A stretch of DNA of 64,000 nucleotides from Saccharothrix sp. S26 (GCF_021390395.1 NZ_JAJUWT010000021.1:1-64000), one strand, 5' to 3'. Positions 35,937 through 44,172 are shown, counted from the first letter of the stretch. Notes: a model not told the origin generated them from the letters alone. Program-made: numbers and translations.

Positions 35937-35942
35937 CTCCCC

Positions 35943-36140
35943 GGTGCTGCGGTGCTGCGGTGCTGCGGTGCTGCGGTGCTGCGGTGCTGCGGTGCTGCGG
36001 TGCTGCGGTGCTCGCTGGCTGTGGCTGTGGCTGTGGTTGGTGCGTTGGTGCTGTGGCAGGGCCGGGTGGAGGCGGGGTGGGAGAGGGGCGGGGTGGGAGA
36101 GGGGCGGGATGGGAGAGGGGCGGGATGGGGGTTGGGCACG
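35943..36140. repeat. Nested minisatellites (8-bp, 6-bp, 16-bp units), G-rich
   Basis: Eight perfect copies of GGTGCTGC (35943-36006), then GTGGCT hexamers (about 36015-36036), then three 16-bp units CGGGGTGGGAGAGGGG, CGGGGTGGGAGAGGGG and CGGGATGGGAGAGGGG (36073-36120) plus a partial copy. Reading frames through the array give only repeat peptides and lack start signals. The G-runs on the plus strand could fold as G-quadruplexes. Confidence 0.8.
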
Positions 36141-36355
36141 GGAGGTGGTTGAGGGCGGCCTCGTTGTTTCAACCGACGTTTCAGGGATTCGGAAACGGTG
36201 TTATTGGGGAGTGGGTTGTTGAGATTCACCCATTGGTGGAGGGCGGTGGTGGATAAGGGCTGGTCGGAGGTGGTGGCTGGTCGATCGGGGGTCGGGGCTG
36301 GTGGTGTGGTGACTTGTGGCGTGGGACGGGGTGGGCACGACTAGGCTTCACTCCC

Positions 36356-37483
36356 ATGTCGACCCAAGTTGGGCCCGTCGACGTGGACGCACTGCGCGCG
36401 CGCCTCGACCGGGCTACCGCTGCCGCCTCCATCGCGGGCGTTGACGCGTTGCTCATCGCGCCCGGATCGGACTTGCGGTACCTCCTGGGCGCGGGTGGGG
36501 CGTCGTTCGAGCGGTTGACCTGCTTGGTGGTGCCGGTCGGCGGGACGCCGGTGTTGGTGGTGCCCAAGCTGGAGCACCCCGGTTACGCGGCCGTCCCCAC
36601 CGACGAGCTCGGGGTCGAGGTGGCCACCTGGGTGGACGGCGAGGACCCGTACGCGCTGGTCAAGAGGGCGCTGAAGGGCAGCCGGACGGCGGTGTCGGAC
36701 ATGATGCCCGCGCTGCACACGTTGCGGTTGCGCGATGTGGTCGGCGCGGACCAGGTGCTCGCCGGGCCGATCCTGCGCGAGCTGCGGATGCGCAAGGACG
36801 CCGCCGAGGTGGCCGCGTTGCGCAAGGCGGGCGCGGCGATCGACCGGGTGCACGCGCGCATGGCCGAGTGGTTGCGCCCCGGCCGCACGGAGGCCGAGGT
36901 GGGCGCGGACATCGCCGCCGCGATCGTCGCCGAGGGCCACGCGCTGGCCGAGTTCGTGATCGTCGGCTCCGGCCCGAACGGCGCGTCGCCCCACCACGAG
37001 CTGTCCGACCGGGTGATCGAGGCGGGCGACGTGGTCGTGGTCGACATCGGCGGGCCGGTGGCCGAGGGCTACAACTCCGACTCCACCCGCAACTACGTGC
37101 TCGGCGAGCCGCGTGACGCCGACGTGTGGGAGACCTACGCGGTGTTGCAGGCGGCGCAGCGGGCGGCCGTCGAGGCGGTGCGGCCCGGCGTCACGTGCGA
37201 AGCGGTCGACGCCGCCGCGCGCGACATCATCGCCGACGCCGGCTTCGGCGAGTACTTCGTGCACCGCACCGGCCACGGCATCGGGCTCGACGTGCACGAG
37301 GATCCCTACATCGTGGCCGGCAACGACCTGACGCTGGAGCCGGGCATGGCGTTCAGCGTCGAACCCGGCATCTACCTGCCGGGGCGGTGGGGCGCGCGGA
37401 TCGAGGACATCGTGATCACGACCGCCGACGGCGTGGAGAGCGTCAACAACCGACCGCACGAGCTGGTGGTGTTGCCCGCGTGA
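36356..37483 (+). CDS. M24 metallopeptidase (Xaa-Pro aminopeptidase/dipeptidase)
   Basis: A 375-residue pita-bread peptidase with an N-terminal creatinase-like domain and a catalytic domain. Metal ligands are visible: DIGG (Asp), DSTRNYVLG (Asp), HRTGHGIGLDVHEDP (His), SVEPGIYLPG (Glu) and RIEDIVI (Glu). It releases residues N-terminal to, or paired with, proline. Its TGA overlaps the GTG of an Lrp/AsnC regulator gene, so the two are co-transcribed. TAGGCT 8 nt before the ATG suggests a leaderless mRNA. Confidence 0.92.
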   Translation: MSTQVGPVDVDALRARLDRATAAASIAGVDALLIAPGSDLRYLLGAGGASFERLTCLVVPVGGTPVLVVPKLEHPGYAAVPTDELGVEVATWVDGEDPYALVKRALKGSRTAVSDMMPALHTLRLRDVVGADQVLAGPILRELRMRKDAAEVAALRKAGAAIDRVHARMAEWLRPGRTEAEVGADIAAAIVAEGHALAEFVIVGSGPNGASPHHELSDRVIEAGDVVVVDIGGPVAEGYNSDSTRNYVLGEPRDADVWETYAVLQAAQRAAVEAVRPGVTCEAVDAAARDIIADAGFGEYFVHRTGHGIGLDVHEDPYIVAGNDLTLEPGMAFSVEPGIYLPGRWGARIEDIVITTADGVESVNNRPHELVVLPA

Positions 37484-37929
37484 CGAACCTGGAGCCGACA
37501 GACCGGGCGATCCTGCGCGAACTGGCCGCCGACGGCCGGTGCAGCTTCACCGACCTCGCCGAACGGGTCGGGTTGAGCGTGTCGGCCGTGCACCAGCGGG
37601 TGCGGCGGCTGGAGCAGCGCGGCGTGGTCCGCGGTTACGCGGCACGGCTGGACGGCGACGAGATCGGCCTGCCGCTGACCGCGTTCATCTCGTTGACCCC
37701 GATCGACCCGGCGGCTCCGGACGACTACCCGAAACGGCTGGAGCACCTGCCGCAGATCGAGGCGTGCTACTCCGTGGCCGGCGACGCGTCCTACGTGCTG
37801 CGGGTGCGGGTGGCGTCACCGCACGCGTTGGAGGAGCTGCTCCGCCAGATCCGCGAGGTGGCGAACGTGTCCACCCGCACGACCGTGGTGCTGTCCACCC
37901 CGTACGAGGACCGGCCGCCGGCGGTCTGA
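37480..37929 (+). CDS. Lrp/AsnC-family regulator
   Basis: A 149-residue protein with an N-terminal HTH (TDRAILRELAADGRCSFTDLAERVGLSVSAVHQRVRRLEQRGVV) and a RAM/AsnC ligand-binding domain (IEACYSVAGDASYVLRVRVASPHALEELLRQI). Members sense amino acids and oligomerise. The GTG start overlaps the peptidase stop by 4 bp, which ties amino-acid sensing to dipeptide breakdown; control of the same operon is a reasonable inference. Confidence 0.9.
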   Translation: MTNLEPTDRAILRELAADGRCSFTDLAERVGLSVSAVHQRVRRLEQRGVVRGYAARLDGDEIGLPLTAFISLTPIDPAAPDDYPKRLEHLPQIEACYSVAGDASYVLRVRVASPHALEELLRQIREVANVSTRTTVVLSTPYEDRPPAV

Positions 37930-37949
37930 CCGGAACGGCCACGCCGGAC

Positions 37950-38699
37950 CTACCCGATCGGGTCGGCGGGCACCTCGTCGTAGGCGGCTCGGACGCGCGC
38001 GAGCACCGCGTCGTCCACGGCGTACTCGACGTCGTCGACCCGGGACACGCCGCAGACGCCGATCGAGTTGGTCAGGAACGCGCCGCGGTAGCGACCGACG
38101 TCGGCCAACCGCACCACCTCGCGGCGTCCCGGCAGCCGCTGCTCGACCAGCTGCATGGTGATGCCGTGCAGCCAGTCCGCCTCCGGCCACACCACGCCGC
38201 CGTCGTGGTCGAAGAAGCCGATGTTGGCGATCGCGCCCTCCACCACCACGCCGTCGTCGACCAGCAGCGCGTCGTCGAACCCGGCCTGCTCGGCGCGCTT
38301 GCCGTGGTGCAGCTGGCCGAACCCGCCGAGGTGCTTCACGTGCGGCAACGGCCGCGCGTAGGCCACCGACATCAGGCTCTGCGGCGTCGGCGGGGGAGCG
38401 GTCGGCGGGCGGACGACGACCATCACGGTCGGCTCGTCGAAGCCGAACACGACGACCCGCACGGCCGCGTCACGCACGTCGCCCAGCGCGTGGGCGACCA
38501 GGCCGCGCACGTGCTCGCCGTCCAGCGGCTCGCCGTACAGCTCGCGGTTGGCCCGGTCCAGGCGGCGCAGGTGCAGGTCGAGGCCCTTGACCCGGCGGTC
38601 GCGCACCTGCATGGCGGTGAAGTGCCCGTAGTTGGCCAGCAGGCCGGGCACGAAGTGGTCGACGGTCGGCGGCCCGCCGTCGATCTCGATCCTCAACAC
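37950..38699 (-). CDS. Class IV aminotransferase (branched-chain/ADC lyase-like)
   Basis: A 249-residue PLP enzyme of fold type IV. Features are the LHLRRLDRANRELYG N-terminal segment, KHLGGFGQLHHGKRAEQAGFDDALLVDDGVVVEGAIANIGFF (PLP-site region, with the lyase-type GxxxNI stretch) and VGVCGVSRVDD-like C-terminus. It is closest in size to 4-amino-4-deoxychorismate lyase and D-amino acid transaminase-type proteins; the exact substrate is uncertain. GTG 38699 has TACGGT 7 nt upstream. Confidence 0.8.
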   Translation of the reverse strand: MLRIEIDGGPPTVDHFVPGLLANYGHFTAMQVRDRRVKGLDLHLRRLDRANRELYGEPLDGEHVRGLVAHALGDVRDAAVRVVVFGFDEPTVMVVVRPPTAPPPTPQSLMSVAYARPLPHVKHLGGFGQLHHGKRAEQAGFDDALLVDDGVVVEGAIANIGFFDHDGGVVWPEADWLHGITMQLVEQRLPGRREVVRLADVGRYRGAFLTNSIGVCGVSRVDDVEYAVDDAVLARVRAAYDEVPADPIG

Positions 38700-38777
38700 G
38701 GACCGAACCGTAACGTGGCCGGAATCGAGGGTCGCCGGTCGTTGCCGCCGTGCCCGGTGGCGGAGAGGGTGGACGGT

Positions 38778-39752
38778 GTGGAGCGGGAGGTCTTGGTGAT
38801 CGGGTACGGCGGTGCGGCGCTGACCGACATCGCCGGCCCGGCGGACGTGTTCGCCGGCGCGAACCGGGCGCTGGTGGCGGCCGGTTCGCGGGACGGCTAC
38901 CGGGTGCGGCTGGCCGGGCTCGGCGGCGGGTTCGAGGTGACCGGAGGGCTGCGGATGGAGGCCGAGGACCTGCGGGAGGTGTCCGGCGGGGTGGACACGG
39001 TCCTGGTCGTCGGCGGCTTCACGTTCGCCGACGCGGCCCGGGACGCCGAGCTGCGCCACCACCTGCGGCGGGTCGCGTCCGGCGCGCGGCGGGTGACGAG
39101 CGTGTGCACGGGCGCGTTCGTGCTGGCGGCGGCCGGGCTGCTGGACGGCGCACGCGCCACGACGCACTGGGCGTACTGCGACCGGCTCGCGGCCGACCAC
39201 CCGTCGGTGCAGGTCGTGCCGGACGCGATCCACGTGCGGGACGGGCGGCTGGTCACGTCCGCCGGCGTCACCGCGGGCATCGACCTCGCGCTGGCGCTGG
39301 TCGAACGCGACCACGACGCCGCCCTGGCCCGGTTCGTCGCCCGCTGGATGGTGGTGTTCCTGCAACGCCCCGGCGGCCAGTCGCAGTTCAGCGTGCGGTC
39401 ACGCGTGCCGCCGGTGCGCGAGCCGGGCCTGCGGGCCGTGCTGGACGCGGTCGTCGACGACCCGGCGGCCGCGTGGACGGTCGAGGAGATGGCGCGCCGA
39501 GCGGCGATGAGCACCCGGCACTTCTCCCGCGTGTTCCCGCGCCGGGTCGGCGTCTCGCCCGCCCGGTACGTCGAGCGGGTCCGGGTGGAGGCCGCGGCGA
39601 CCGCGCTGGAGGCGGGCGACGAAGGGCTCGACGTGGTGGCCAGGCGCACGGGTTTCGGTTCGGCGGAGACGTTGCGCCGGGCTTTCCTGCGGGTGCTCGG
39701 CGTGACGCCGGGCGGGTACCGCGACAGGTTCCGCACCACCGGTGCGGCATAG
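38778..39752 (+). CDS. GlxA-family AraC regulator with DJ-1-like domain
   Basis: A 324-residue protein. The N-terminal half (about 1-185) is a DJ-1/PfpI-like fold: VLVIGYGGAALTDIAGPADVFAGANRAL, VGGFTFADA, SVCTGAFVLAAAGLLDGARATTHW, with Cys in the nucleophile-elbow position. The C-terminal half is an AraC HTH pair (WTVEEMARRAAMSTRHFSRVFPRRVGVSPARYVERVRVEAA and DVVARRTGFGSAETLRRAF). It probably controls the adjacent DJ-1/PfpI enzyme gene 13 bp downstream. The GTG is placed 9 nt after GAGAGG. Confidence 0.87.
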   Translation: MEREVLVIGYGGAALTDIAGPADVFAGANRALVAAGSRDGYRVRLAGLGGGFEVTGGLRMEAEDLREVSGGVDTVLVVGGFTFADAARDAELRHHLRRVASGARRVTSVCTGAFVLAAAGLLDGARATTHWAYCDRLAADHPSVQVVPDAIHVRDGRLVTSAGVTAGIDLALALVERDHDAALARFVARWMVVFLQRPGGQSQFSVRSRVPPVREPGLRAVLDAVVDDPAAAWTVEEMARRAAMSTRHFSRVFPRRVGVSPARYVERVRVEAAATALEAGDEGLDVVARRTGFGSAETLRRAFLRVLGVTPGGYRDRFRTTGAA

Positions 39753-39765
39753 GAGGGGGACGACT

Positions 39766-40392
39766 GTGGACGTGGCTTTCGTGCTCTACCCGGGGCTGAC
39801 CGCGCTGGACCTGGTGGGGCCCTACGACGTGCTGGGCCACCAGCCGGAGGTGACCTCGCACTTCGTGGCCGCCACGCTGGACCCCGTGGTCTCCGACGCG
39901 GGGTTGGCGCTCGTGCCGACGACGACGTTCGCCGAGCTGGACCGCGCCGACCTGGTCCTGGTGCCCGGCTCGGGCCGCTGGGCGGACGCGTTGGCGGACG
40001 GCGTGGTCGCGGCGTGGCTGGCCGACGTGCACCCGACCGCCACCTGGACCACGTCGGTGTGCTCCGGGTCGACGTTGTTGGCGCAGGCGGGCATCCTGGC
40101 CGGCCGTCCCGCCACCACGCACTGGGCGGTGCGCGACGAGCTGGCCGCCCTCGGCGGGGTGGTGAGCACCGACCGCGTGGTGGTCGACGGGTCCGTGGCC
40201 ACCGCCGCCGGGGTGTCCGCCGGGATCGACCTGGCGCTCACGCTCGTCGGCCGGATCTGGGGCGACGAGCGGGCCCGGTTCACGCAACTGCTCATCGAGT
40301 ACGACCCGCAGCCGCCCTACCAGGTGGAGATCCCCGAGGAGCCGCCCGCCGAGCTCGTCGCCTTCGCCCGCGGCGCGTTCGCCGGGCGGTGA
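39766..40392 (+). CDS. DJ-1/PfpI-family protein (isonitrile hydratase-like)
   Basis: A 208-residue DJ-1 fold: MDVAFVLYPGLTALDLVGPYDVLG, VPGSGRWADA, WTTSVCSGSTLLAQAGILAGRPATTHWAVRDEL with the nucleophile Cys, and GVSAGIDLALTLVGRIWGDERA. This subgroup is annotated as isonitrile hydratase or thiamine-type DJ-1. GTG 39766 has AGGAGGGGG upstream. Forms an operon with the GlxA-type regulator gene, which carries the same fold. Confidence 0.88.
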   Translation: MDVAFVLYPGLTALDLVGPYDVLGHQPEVTSHFVAATLDPVVSDAGLALVPTTTFAELDRADLVLVPGSGRWADALADGVVAAWLADVHPTATWTTSVCSGSTLLAQAGILAGRPATTHWAVRDELAALGGVVSTDRVVVDGSVATAAGVSAGIDLALTLVGRIWGDERARFTQLLIEYDPQPPYQVEIPEEPPAELVAFARGAFAGR

Positions 40393-40410
40393 CCGGCCGG
40401 ACGGCGGAGC

Positions 40411-41349
40411 TCAGCACGTCTCGGGCAGGCCGAACAGCGGGAACCGGTCCGACGGGAACGTGATGATCTCCGCGATCTCGTCGCCCTCGATGCGCAGCAC
40501 GTCCAGGGACACCGGCTTGAAGTGCTCCTCGCCGGGCTTGCGGGCGTAGGCGGCGAAGGCCGGCTGCCGGTTCGCCCGCGTCTCGATCACCTTCCACTCG
40601 CCGAACGCCTCCGGGCCCACCATCACCGGCGACCAGATGGCGATCACGGCGTCCCGGCCGCGGTGCCACTCGGGGTCCGGCGGCATCGTCCACGTGACGT
40701 CCTCGCGCAACGCCGAGGCCATCAGCCGCACGTCGCAGCGCTCGGTGGCCTCCACGAACTTGCGGATCACCGCCTTCTCCCGCGGGTTCGGCCCGCCCGA
40801 CCAGTCGGCACGCCGTTGCGGCAGGTGCTTGCGCATGGTCACGCGGGCGCGTTGCAGCGCGCTGTTCACCGCGGGCACGGTGTCCTCCAGCAACGCCGCC
40901 GTCTCGTTCGCCGGCCAGCCCAGCACGTCCCGCAGCACCAGCACCGCCCGCTGCTTGGCGGGCAGGTGCTGCACCGCGGCCAGGAACGCCAGCTCGATCG
41001 TCTCGCGCGCGACCACCTCCGCGTCCGGCTCGGCGTCGAGCAGGGCGTCCGGGAAGGGCTGCAACCACGGCACGTCCGCCGCCGGCATCGCGTCGGTGGT
41101 GGCGTGCGCGGGACGGCGGTCGATCACGTCCAGGCACGCGTTCGTGGCGATCCGGTACAGCCAGGCGCGGAACGACGAACGACCCTCGAAGCTGTCCCGG
41201 GCGCGCCACGCCTTGAGGAACGTCTCCTGCACCAGGTCCTCCGCCTCGTCGAACGAGCCCAGCAGCCGGTAGCAGTGCACCCGCAGCTCGTGCCGGTGCC
41301 GTTCGGCCTCCCGCGTGAAGTCGACGGTCATCTGCGCAACCTCGCTCAT
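40411..41349 (-). CDS. ECF sigma-70 factor with SnoaL-like C-terminal domain
   Basis: A 312-residue sigma factor (ECF41/SigG-like). Sigma2 is LGSFDEAEDLVQETFLKAWRARDSFEGRSSFRAWLYRIATNACLD; sigma4 is LPAKQRAVLVLRDVLGWPANETAALLEDTVPAVNSALQRAR. The C-terminal SnoaL_2 domain (about residues 205-312) replaces a separate anti-sigma factor and modulates activity. ATG 41349 is chosen since GGAGGG lies 5 nt upstream. It is divergent from an MFS gene with 105 bp between. Confidence 0.88.
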   Translation of the reverse strand: MSEVAQMTVDFTREAERHRHELRVHCYRLLGSFDEAEDLVQETFLKAWRARDSFEGRSSFRAWLYRIATNACLDVIDRRPAHATTDAMPAADVPWLQPFPDALLDAEPDAEVVARETIELAFLAAVQHLPAKQRAVLVLRDVLGWPANETAALLEDTVPAVNSALQRARVTMRKHLPQRRADWSGGPNPREKAVIRKFVEATERCDVRLMASALREDVTWTMPPDPEWHRGRDAVIAIWSPVMVGPEAFGEWKVIETRANRQPAFAAYARKPGEEHFKPVSLDVLRIEGDEIAEIITFPSDRFPLFGLPETC

Positions 41350-41454
41350 GGTCACCCTCCGGGCTTGTACGGTGACGTGCCGGTCGCACGCCGCACAACA
41401 TGTGACCCGGCGGGCCCGGGAAACTCATCGGTCGCGCACGGATCGGGGGAGCAG

Positions 41455-42651
41455 GTGGTCGGGGGCACGGGGTTGCGCGCGGTGTTCGCGGTGCCGGAGT
41501 TCCGGGTGCTGTGGTCGGCGGCGGTGCTGTCGACCGTCGGCGACCAATTGGCCCGGGTGGCGCTGTCCGTGCTGGTGTTCCAGCGCACGGGGTCGGCCGC
41601 GTGGACGGCGTCGACCTACGCGTTGACGATGCTGCCCGCGCTGGTGTCGGGGGTGCTGCTGACGGGCCTGGCCGACCGGTACCCGCGGCGGACCGTGATG
41701 GTGGTGGCCGACGCGGTGCGGGCGGTGCTGCTGGCCGTGATGGCGGTGCCGGGCGTGCCGCTGCCCCTGGTGGCCGCGTTGCTGGTGGTCGCGCAGTTGG
41801 CCGAGCCGCCGTTCGCCGCGGCCCAGGGCGCGCTGCTGCCGTCCGTGCTGGGGGACAAGTACGAGGCCGGGCAGTCGGTGCACCTGATCACCCACCAGGC
41901 CGGGCTGCTGCTGGGGTTCGTCGGCGGCGGGCTGGTGGTGGCGTGGCTCGGCACGTCCGGCGCGCTGCTCGCCGACGGGGTCACGTTCGCGTTGTCGGCG
42001 TTGCTGCTGAGGTTCGGCCTGCGGCAACGCCCGGCTCCGGCGTCCGTGCCGGCCGCGCACGTCCGGATCAGGGCGGGCGCGGCGCTGGTGTGGCGGGACC
42101 GGCGGCTGCGGTTGCTGGTGGGCCTGGGGTGGCTGGCGCTGTTCACCGTGGTGCCGGAAGGGCTGGCCGCGCCGTTCTCGGCGGAGGTCGGCGCGGGCGC
42201 GGCGGGGGTCGGGCTGCTGCTGGCCGCCGACCCGGCCGGGATGGTGCTGGGCACCGTGCTGCTGCGGTTCCTGCCGACGTCGACGCGCGTGCGGCTGCTC
42301 GGGCTGCTGGCCGTGGCGACGGCGTTGCCGCTGGTCGGGTACCTGTTCGCGCCGAACCTGGTGGGTGCGGTGGCGTTGCTCGCGGTCAGCGGCGCGTTCA
42401 GCGCCTACCAGGTGACGGCGGGCGCGACGTTCGTCCGCCTGGTGCCCGACGAGCAGCGCGGCCAGGCGTTGGGCTTCGCCCGCAGCGGCCTGGTCGCGGC
42501 GCAGGGCATCGGCGTTGCGGCGGGCGGGCTGCTGGCCTCCGCGACGGGCTCGGCGACGACCGCGATCGCCGTGGCGGGCATCGCGGGCACCGTCCTCGCG
42601 CTCGCCGCCACCACCGCGTGGACCCGCGTCGCGCCCGCGGCGGTGCCCTGA
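41455..42651 (+). CDS. MFS transporter (EntS/DHA3-like)
   Basis: A 398-residue, twelve-helix major facilitator. It begins GLRAVFAVPEFRVLWSAAVLSTVGDQLARVALSVLVFQRTGS and has the signature loop GLADRYPRRTVMVVADAVRAV between helices 2 and 3. It resembles the macrolide and siderophore exporter group. GTG 41455 has GGGGGAG 4 nt upstream. Its stop lies 2 bp before the next MFS gene, so the two are one operon. Confidence 0.88.
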   Translation: MVGGTGLRAVFAVPEFRVLWSAAVLSTVGDQLARVALSVLVFQRTGSAAWTASTYALTMLPALVSGVLLTGLADRYPRRTVMVVADAVRAVLLAVMAVPGVPLPLVAALLVVAQLAEPPFAAAQGALLPSVLGDKYEAGQSVHLITHQAGLLLGFVGGGLVVAWLGTSGALLADGVTFALSALLLRFGLRQRPAPASVPAAHVRIRAGAALVWRDRRLRLLVGLGWLALFTVVPEGLAAPFSAEVGAGAAGVGLLLAADPAGMVLGTVLLRFLPTSTRVRLLGLLAVATALPLVGYLFAPNLVGAVALLAVSGAFSAYQVTAGATFVRLVPDEQRGQALGFARSGLVAAQGIGVAAGGLLASATGSATTAIAVAGIAGTVLALAATTAWTRVAPAAVP

Positions 42652-42653
42652 CG

Positions 42654-43808
42654 GTGCTCCGGCGCAACCGGTCGTTCCTGTTGTTGTGGGCGGGTCAGGC
42701 CGTGTCGCTCGTCGGGTCGCAGGTGACGGTGGTCGCGGTGCCCTTGGTGGCGGCGTTGCAGTTGGGGGCCGGAGCGGTCGAGGTCGGGGTGGTGGCGGCT
42801 TGTGGGCGGTTGCCGTACCTCGTGTTCGGGTTGCCGGCCGGGGTGTGGGTGGACCGGTTGCCGCGGCGGGTGGTGGCCGGGGTGTGCGCGGTCGGGCAGG
42901 CGGTGAGCCTGGCGGTCGTGCCGGTGGCGGCGGGCTTGGGGGCGCTGTCGGTGGGGTTGTTGGCCGCGGTGGCGGCGGTGGCGGGGGTGTTCGCCGTGTT
43001 CGGTGACATCGCCGGGCTGGCGCTGGTGCCCATGGTGGTGCCCGCCGGGCAGTTGACGCGGGCTCAGGGGGTCGTGGAGGTGGGGCAGGCCACCGCGCAG
43101 GTCGCCGGGCCCGCGTTGGGCGGGTGGCTGGTCGGGGCGGTCACGGCCGCGGGCGCGGTGGCGGCCGACGCGGTCAGCTTCCTCGTCGCGGCGCTGACCC
43201 TGCTGGGGGTGCGGGTGGTCGAACGACCGCGGGCCGGCGCGGGGGTGTGGACCGGGGTGCGGGCCGTCTTCGGTCACCAGGGGTTGCGGCGGGTCACGCT
43301 CTGCACGGCCACGCACGTGTTCTGGTTCAACGCCTTCACCGTCGTGGTGCTGCTGCACCTGGTGTCGGTGGTGGGGCTGTCGGCCGCACGCGCCGGCGTG
43401 ACGCTGTCCGTCGGTGCGGTCGGCGGGCTGGTCGGCGCGCTCGTCGCGGCCCGGCTGGGCGAGCGGTGGGGCCGCCGGCGCACGATGGTCGCCGCCGTGC
43501 TGACCACCGGGGCGGCCCAGGCCCTGGTCGCGGTGGACGGCCTCGTGATCGGCGCGGTGGCGGTGATGTGGTTCGCGCTCCAGGTCTACAACGTGCACCA
43601 GGTGCCGGTGCGCTACGAGGCGACGCCCGCCGCGCTGCACGGTCGGGTCAACGCGACCATCCGCACGGCCGTCTGGGGCACCGCGCCCGCCGGCGCGCTG
43701 GTGGGCGGCCTGCTCGGCGACGTCGTCGGCACGCGGACCACGCTCGTGCTCAGCGGCCTCGGCGCGGCGGCGGCGTGCCTGTGGCTGGTCCGGGCGCGCG
43801 TCGGCTGA
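42654..43808 (+). CDS. MFS transporter
   Basis: A 384-residue, twelve-helix transporter beginning VLRRNRSFLLLWAGQAVSLVGSQVTVVAVPLVAAL, with LPAGVWVDRLPRRVVAGV as the helix 2-3 loop and RLGERWGRRRTMVAAVLTTGAAQ as the helix 8-9 loop. It is a paralogue of the preceding MFS, 2 bp upstream. Substrates are unknown; the tandem pair suggests export of a related compound, or a heteromeric transporter. Confidence 0.85.
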   Translation: MLRRNRSFLLLWAGQAVSLVGSQVTVVAVPLVAALQLGAGAVEVGVVAACGRLPYLVFGLPAGVWVDRLPRRVVAGVCAVGQAVSLAVVPVAAGLGALSVGLLAAVAAVAGVFAVFGDIAGLALVPMVVPAGQLTRAQGVVEVGQATAQVAGPALGGWLVGAVTAAGAVAADAVSFLVAALTLLGVRVVERPRAGAGVWTGVRAVFGHQGLRRVTLCTATHVFWFNAFTVVVLLHLVSVVGLSAARAGVTLSVGAVGGLVGALVAARLGERWGRRRTMVAAVLTTGAAQALVAVDGLVIGAVAVMWFALQVYNVHQVPVRYEATPAALHGRVNATIRTAVWGTAPAGALVGGLLGDVVGTRTTLVLSGLGAAAACLWLVRARVG

Positions 43809-43884
43809 CCGCGCCGGCCGCGGGAGTGGCAGTGCTCACCGCGGCCCGCACGTGCTCCAGGGCGTCGGTCGGGGCTCCCCGTCT

Positions 43885-43919
43885 TCACCAGATCTTGTCG
43901 CGCATGGCGGCGCACCTCC
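43885..43919 (-). CDS. Micro-ORF MRDKIW with Shine-Dalgarno (copy 1)
   Basis: On the minus strand, GGAGG (43919-43915), 9 nt, then ATG CGC GAC AAG ATC TGG TGA ending at 43885. It encodes the hexapeptide MRDKIW. It is the third and last copy in the reading direction. The 20 bp at the 3' end are identical in all three copies, and the next base differs but always leaves a start codon (ATG here). Confidence 0.4.
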
Positions 43920-43966
43920 CCTCGACGTGGCTGTCGGCGGTCCGGGCACAGGCGGGCATCGGGGGG

Positions 43967-43999
43967 TCACCAGATCTTGTCGCGCACAACCACACCTCC
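43967..43999 (-). CDS. Micro-ORF MRDKIW with Shine-Dalgarno (copy 2)
   Basis: On the minus strand, GGAGG (43999-43995), 7 nt, then GTG CGC GAC AAG ATC TGG TGA ending at 43967. It encodes the same peptide as copies 1 and 3, here with a GTG start. The flanks between copies are not repeated. Confidence 0.4.
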   Translation of the reverse strand, partial: GGVVVRDKIW

Positions 44000-44031
44000 G
44001 TCCTGTCTCGACACGGCTGCCACCTGCGGTT

Positions 44032-44065
44032 TCACCAGATCTTGTCGCGCACCGCGCTCACCTCC
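44032..44065 (-). CDS. Micro-ORF MRDKIW with Shine-Dalgarno (copy 3)
   Basis: On the minus strand, GGAGG (44065-44061), 8 nt, then GTG CGC GAC AAG ATC TGG TGA ending at 44032. It is the first copy in the reading direction. The TGA of an 18-codon ORF lies directly after its GGAGG, suggesting coupling. Confidence 0.4.
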
Positions 44066-44114
44066 AGTGGGTTGCGTCACCCCGGTAGCGGCTGACATCG
44101 ATACAGGTCACCAT
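44058..44114 (-). CDS. Putative 18-residue leader ORF
   Basis: Minus-strand ORF ATG 44114 to TGA 44058, encoding MVTCIDVSRYRGDATHWR. GGAGGG lies 8 nt before its ATG. Its stop is directly behind the GGAGG of MRDKIW copy 3. Too short for statistical coding evidence; the good spacing and its position in front of the array are the support. Confidence 0.35.
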   Translation of the reverse strand: MVTCIDVSRYRGDATHWR

Positions 44115-44124
44115 TACTGTGACC
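44106..44124. promoter_or_regulatory. Inverted repeat before the GGDEF gene
   Basis: GGTCAC-CATTACT-GTGACC, a perfect 6-bp inverted repeat with a 7-nt spacer, 49 bp upstream of the diguanylate cyclase ATG and overlapping the ribosome-binding region of the minus-strand leader ORF. It could control both directions. Confidence 0.4.
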
Positions 44125-44172
44125 CTCCGTCCGGACGCCATGACAGTCCGGGGCAGACAGTCGTGAGGAACC

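Larger units (their letters stand above)
35906..36355. other. Divergent intergenic region with repeats
   Basis: 450 bases between divergent genes. Besides the DnaA box and minisatellites it contains an AT-richer patch (about 36165-36235, TTTCAACCGACGTTTC onwards) and the leaderless-type -10 TAGGCT of the peptidase gene at 36342-36347. No protein-coding gene was supported. Confidence 0.55.
43809..44172. other. Repeat-containing region between MFS pair and GGDEF gene
   Basis: 364 bases. It contains three exact 20-bp repeats, each part of a minus-strand micro-ORF, an inverted repeat GGTCAC-CATTACT-GTGACC (44106-44124) and the leader of the diguanylate cyclase gene. No conventional gene is supported on either strand. 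Confidence 0.6.

Noticed and set aside
35952-36152. Plus-strand ORF of 66 codons in the minisatellite
   Set aside because: Encodes only repeats of the 8-bp and 16-bp units, no ribosome-binding site.
35928-36254. Replication origin
   Set aside because: Only one perfect and one imperfect DnaA box, no dnaA/dnaN context; reported only as a possible regulatory site.
43885-44051. CRISPR-like or attachment-site repeat (three 20-bp copies)
   Set aside because: Only three copies at unequal distance (82 and 65 bp), no cas or integrase gene, and the base next to the repeat varies in a way that keeps a start codon.
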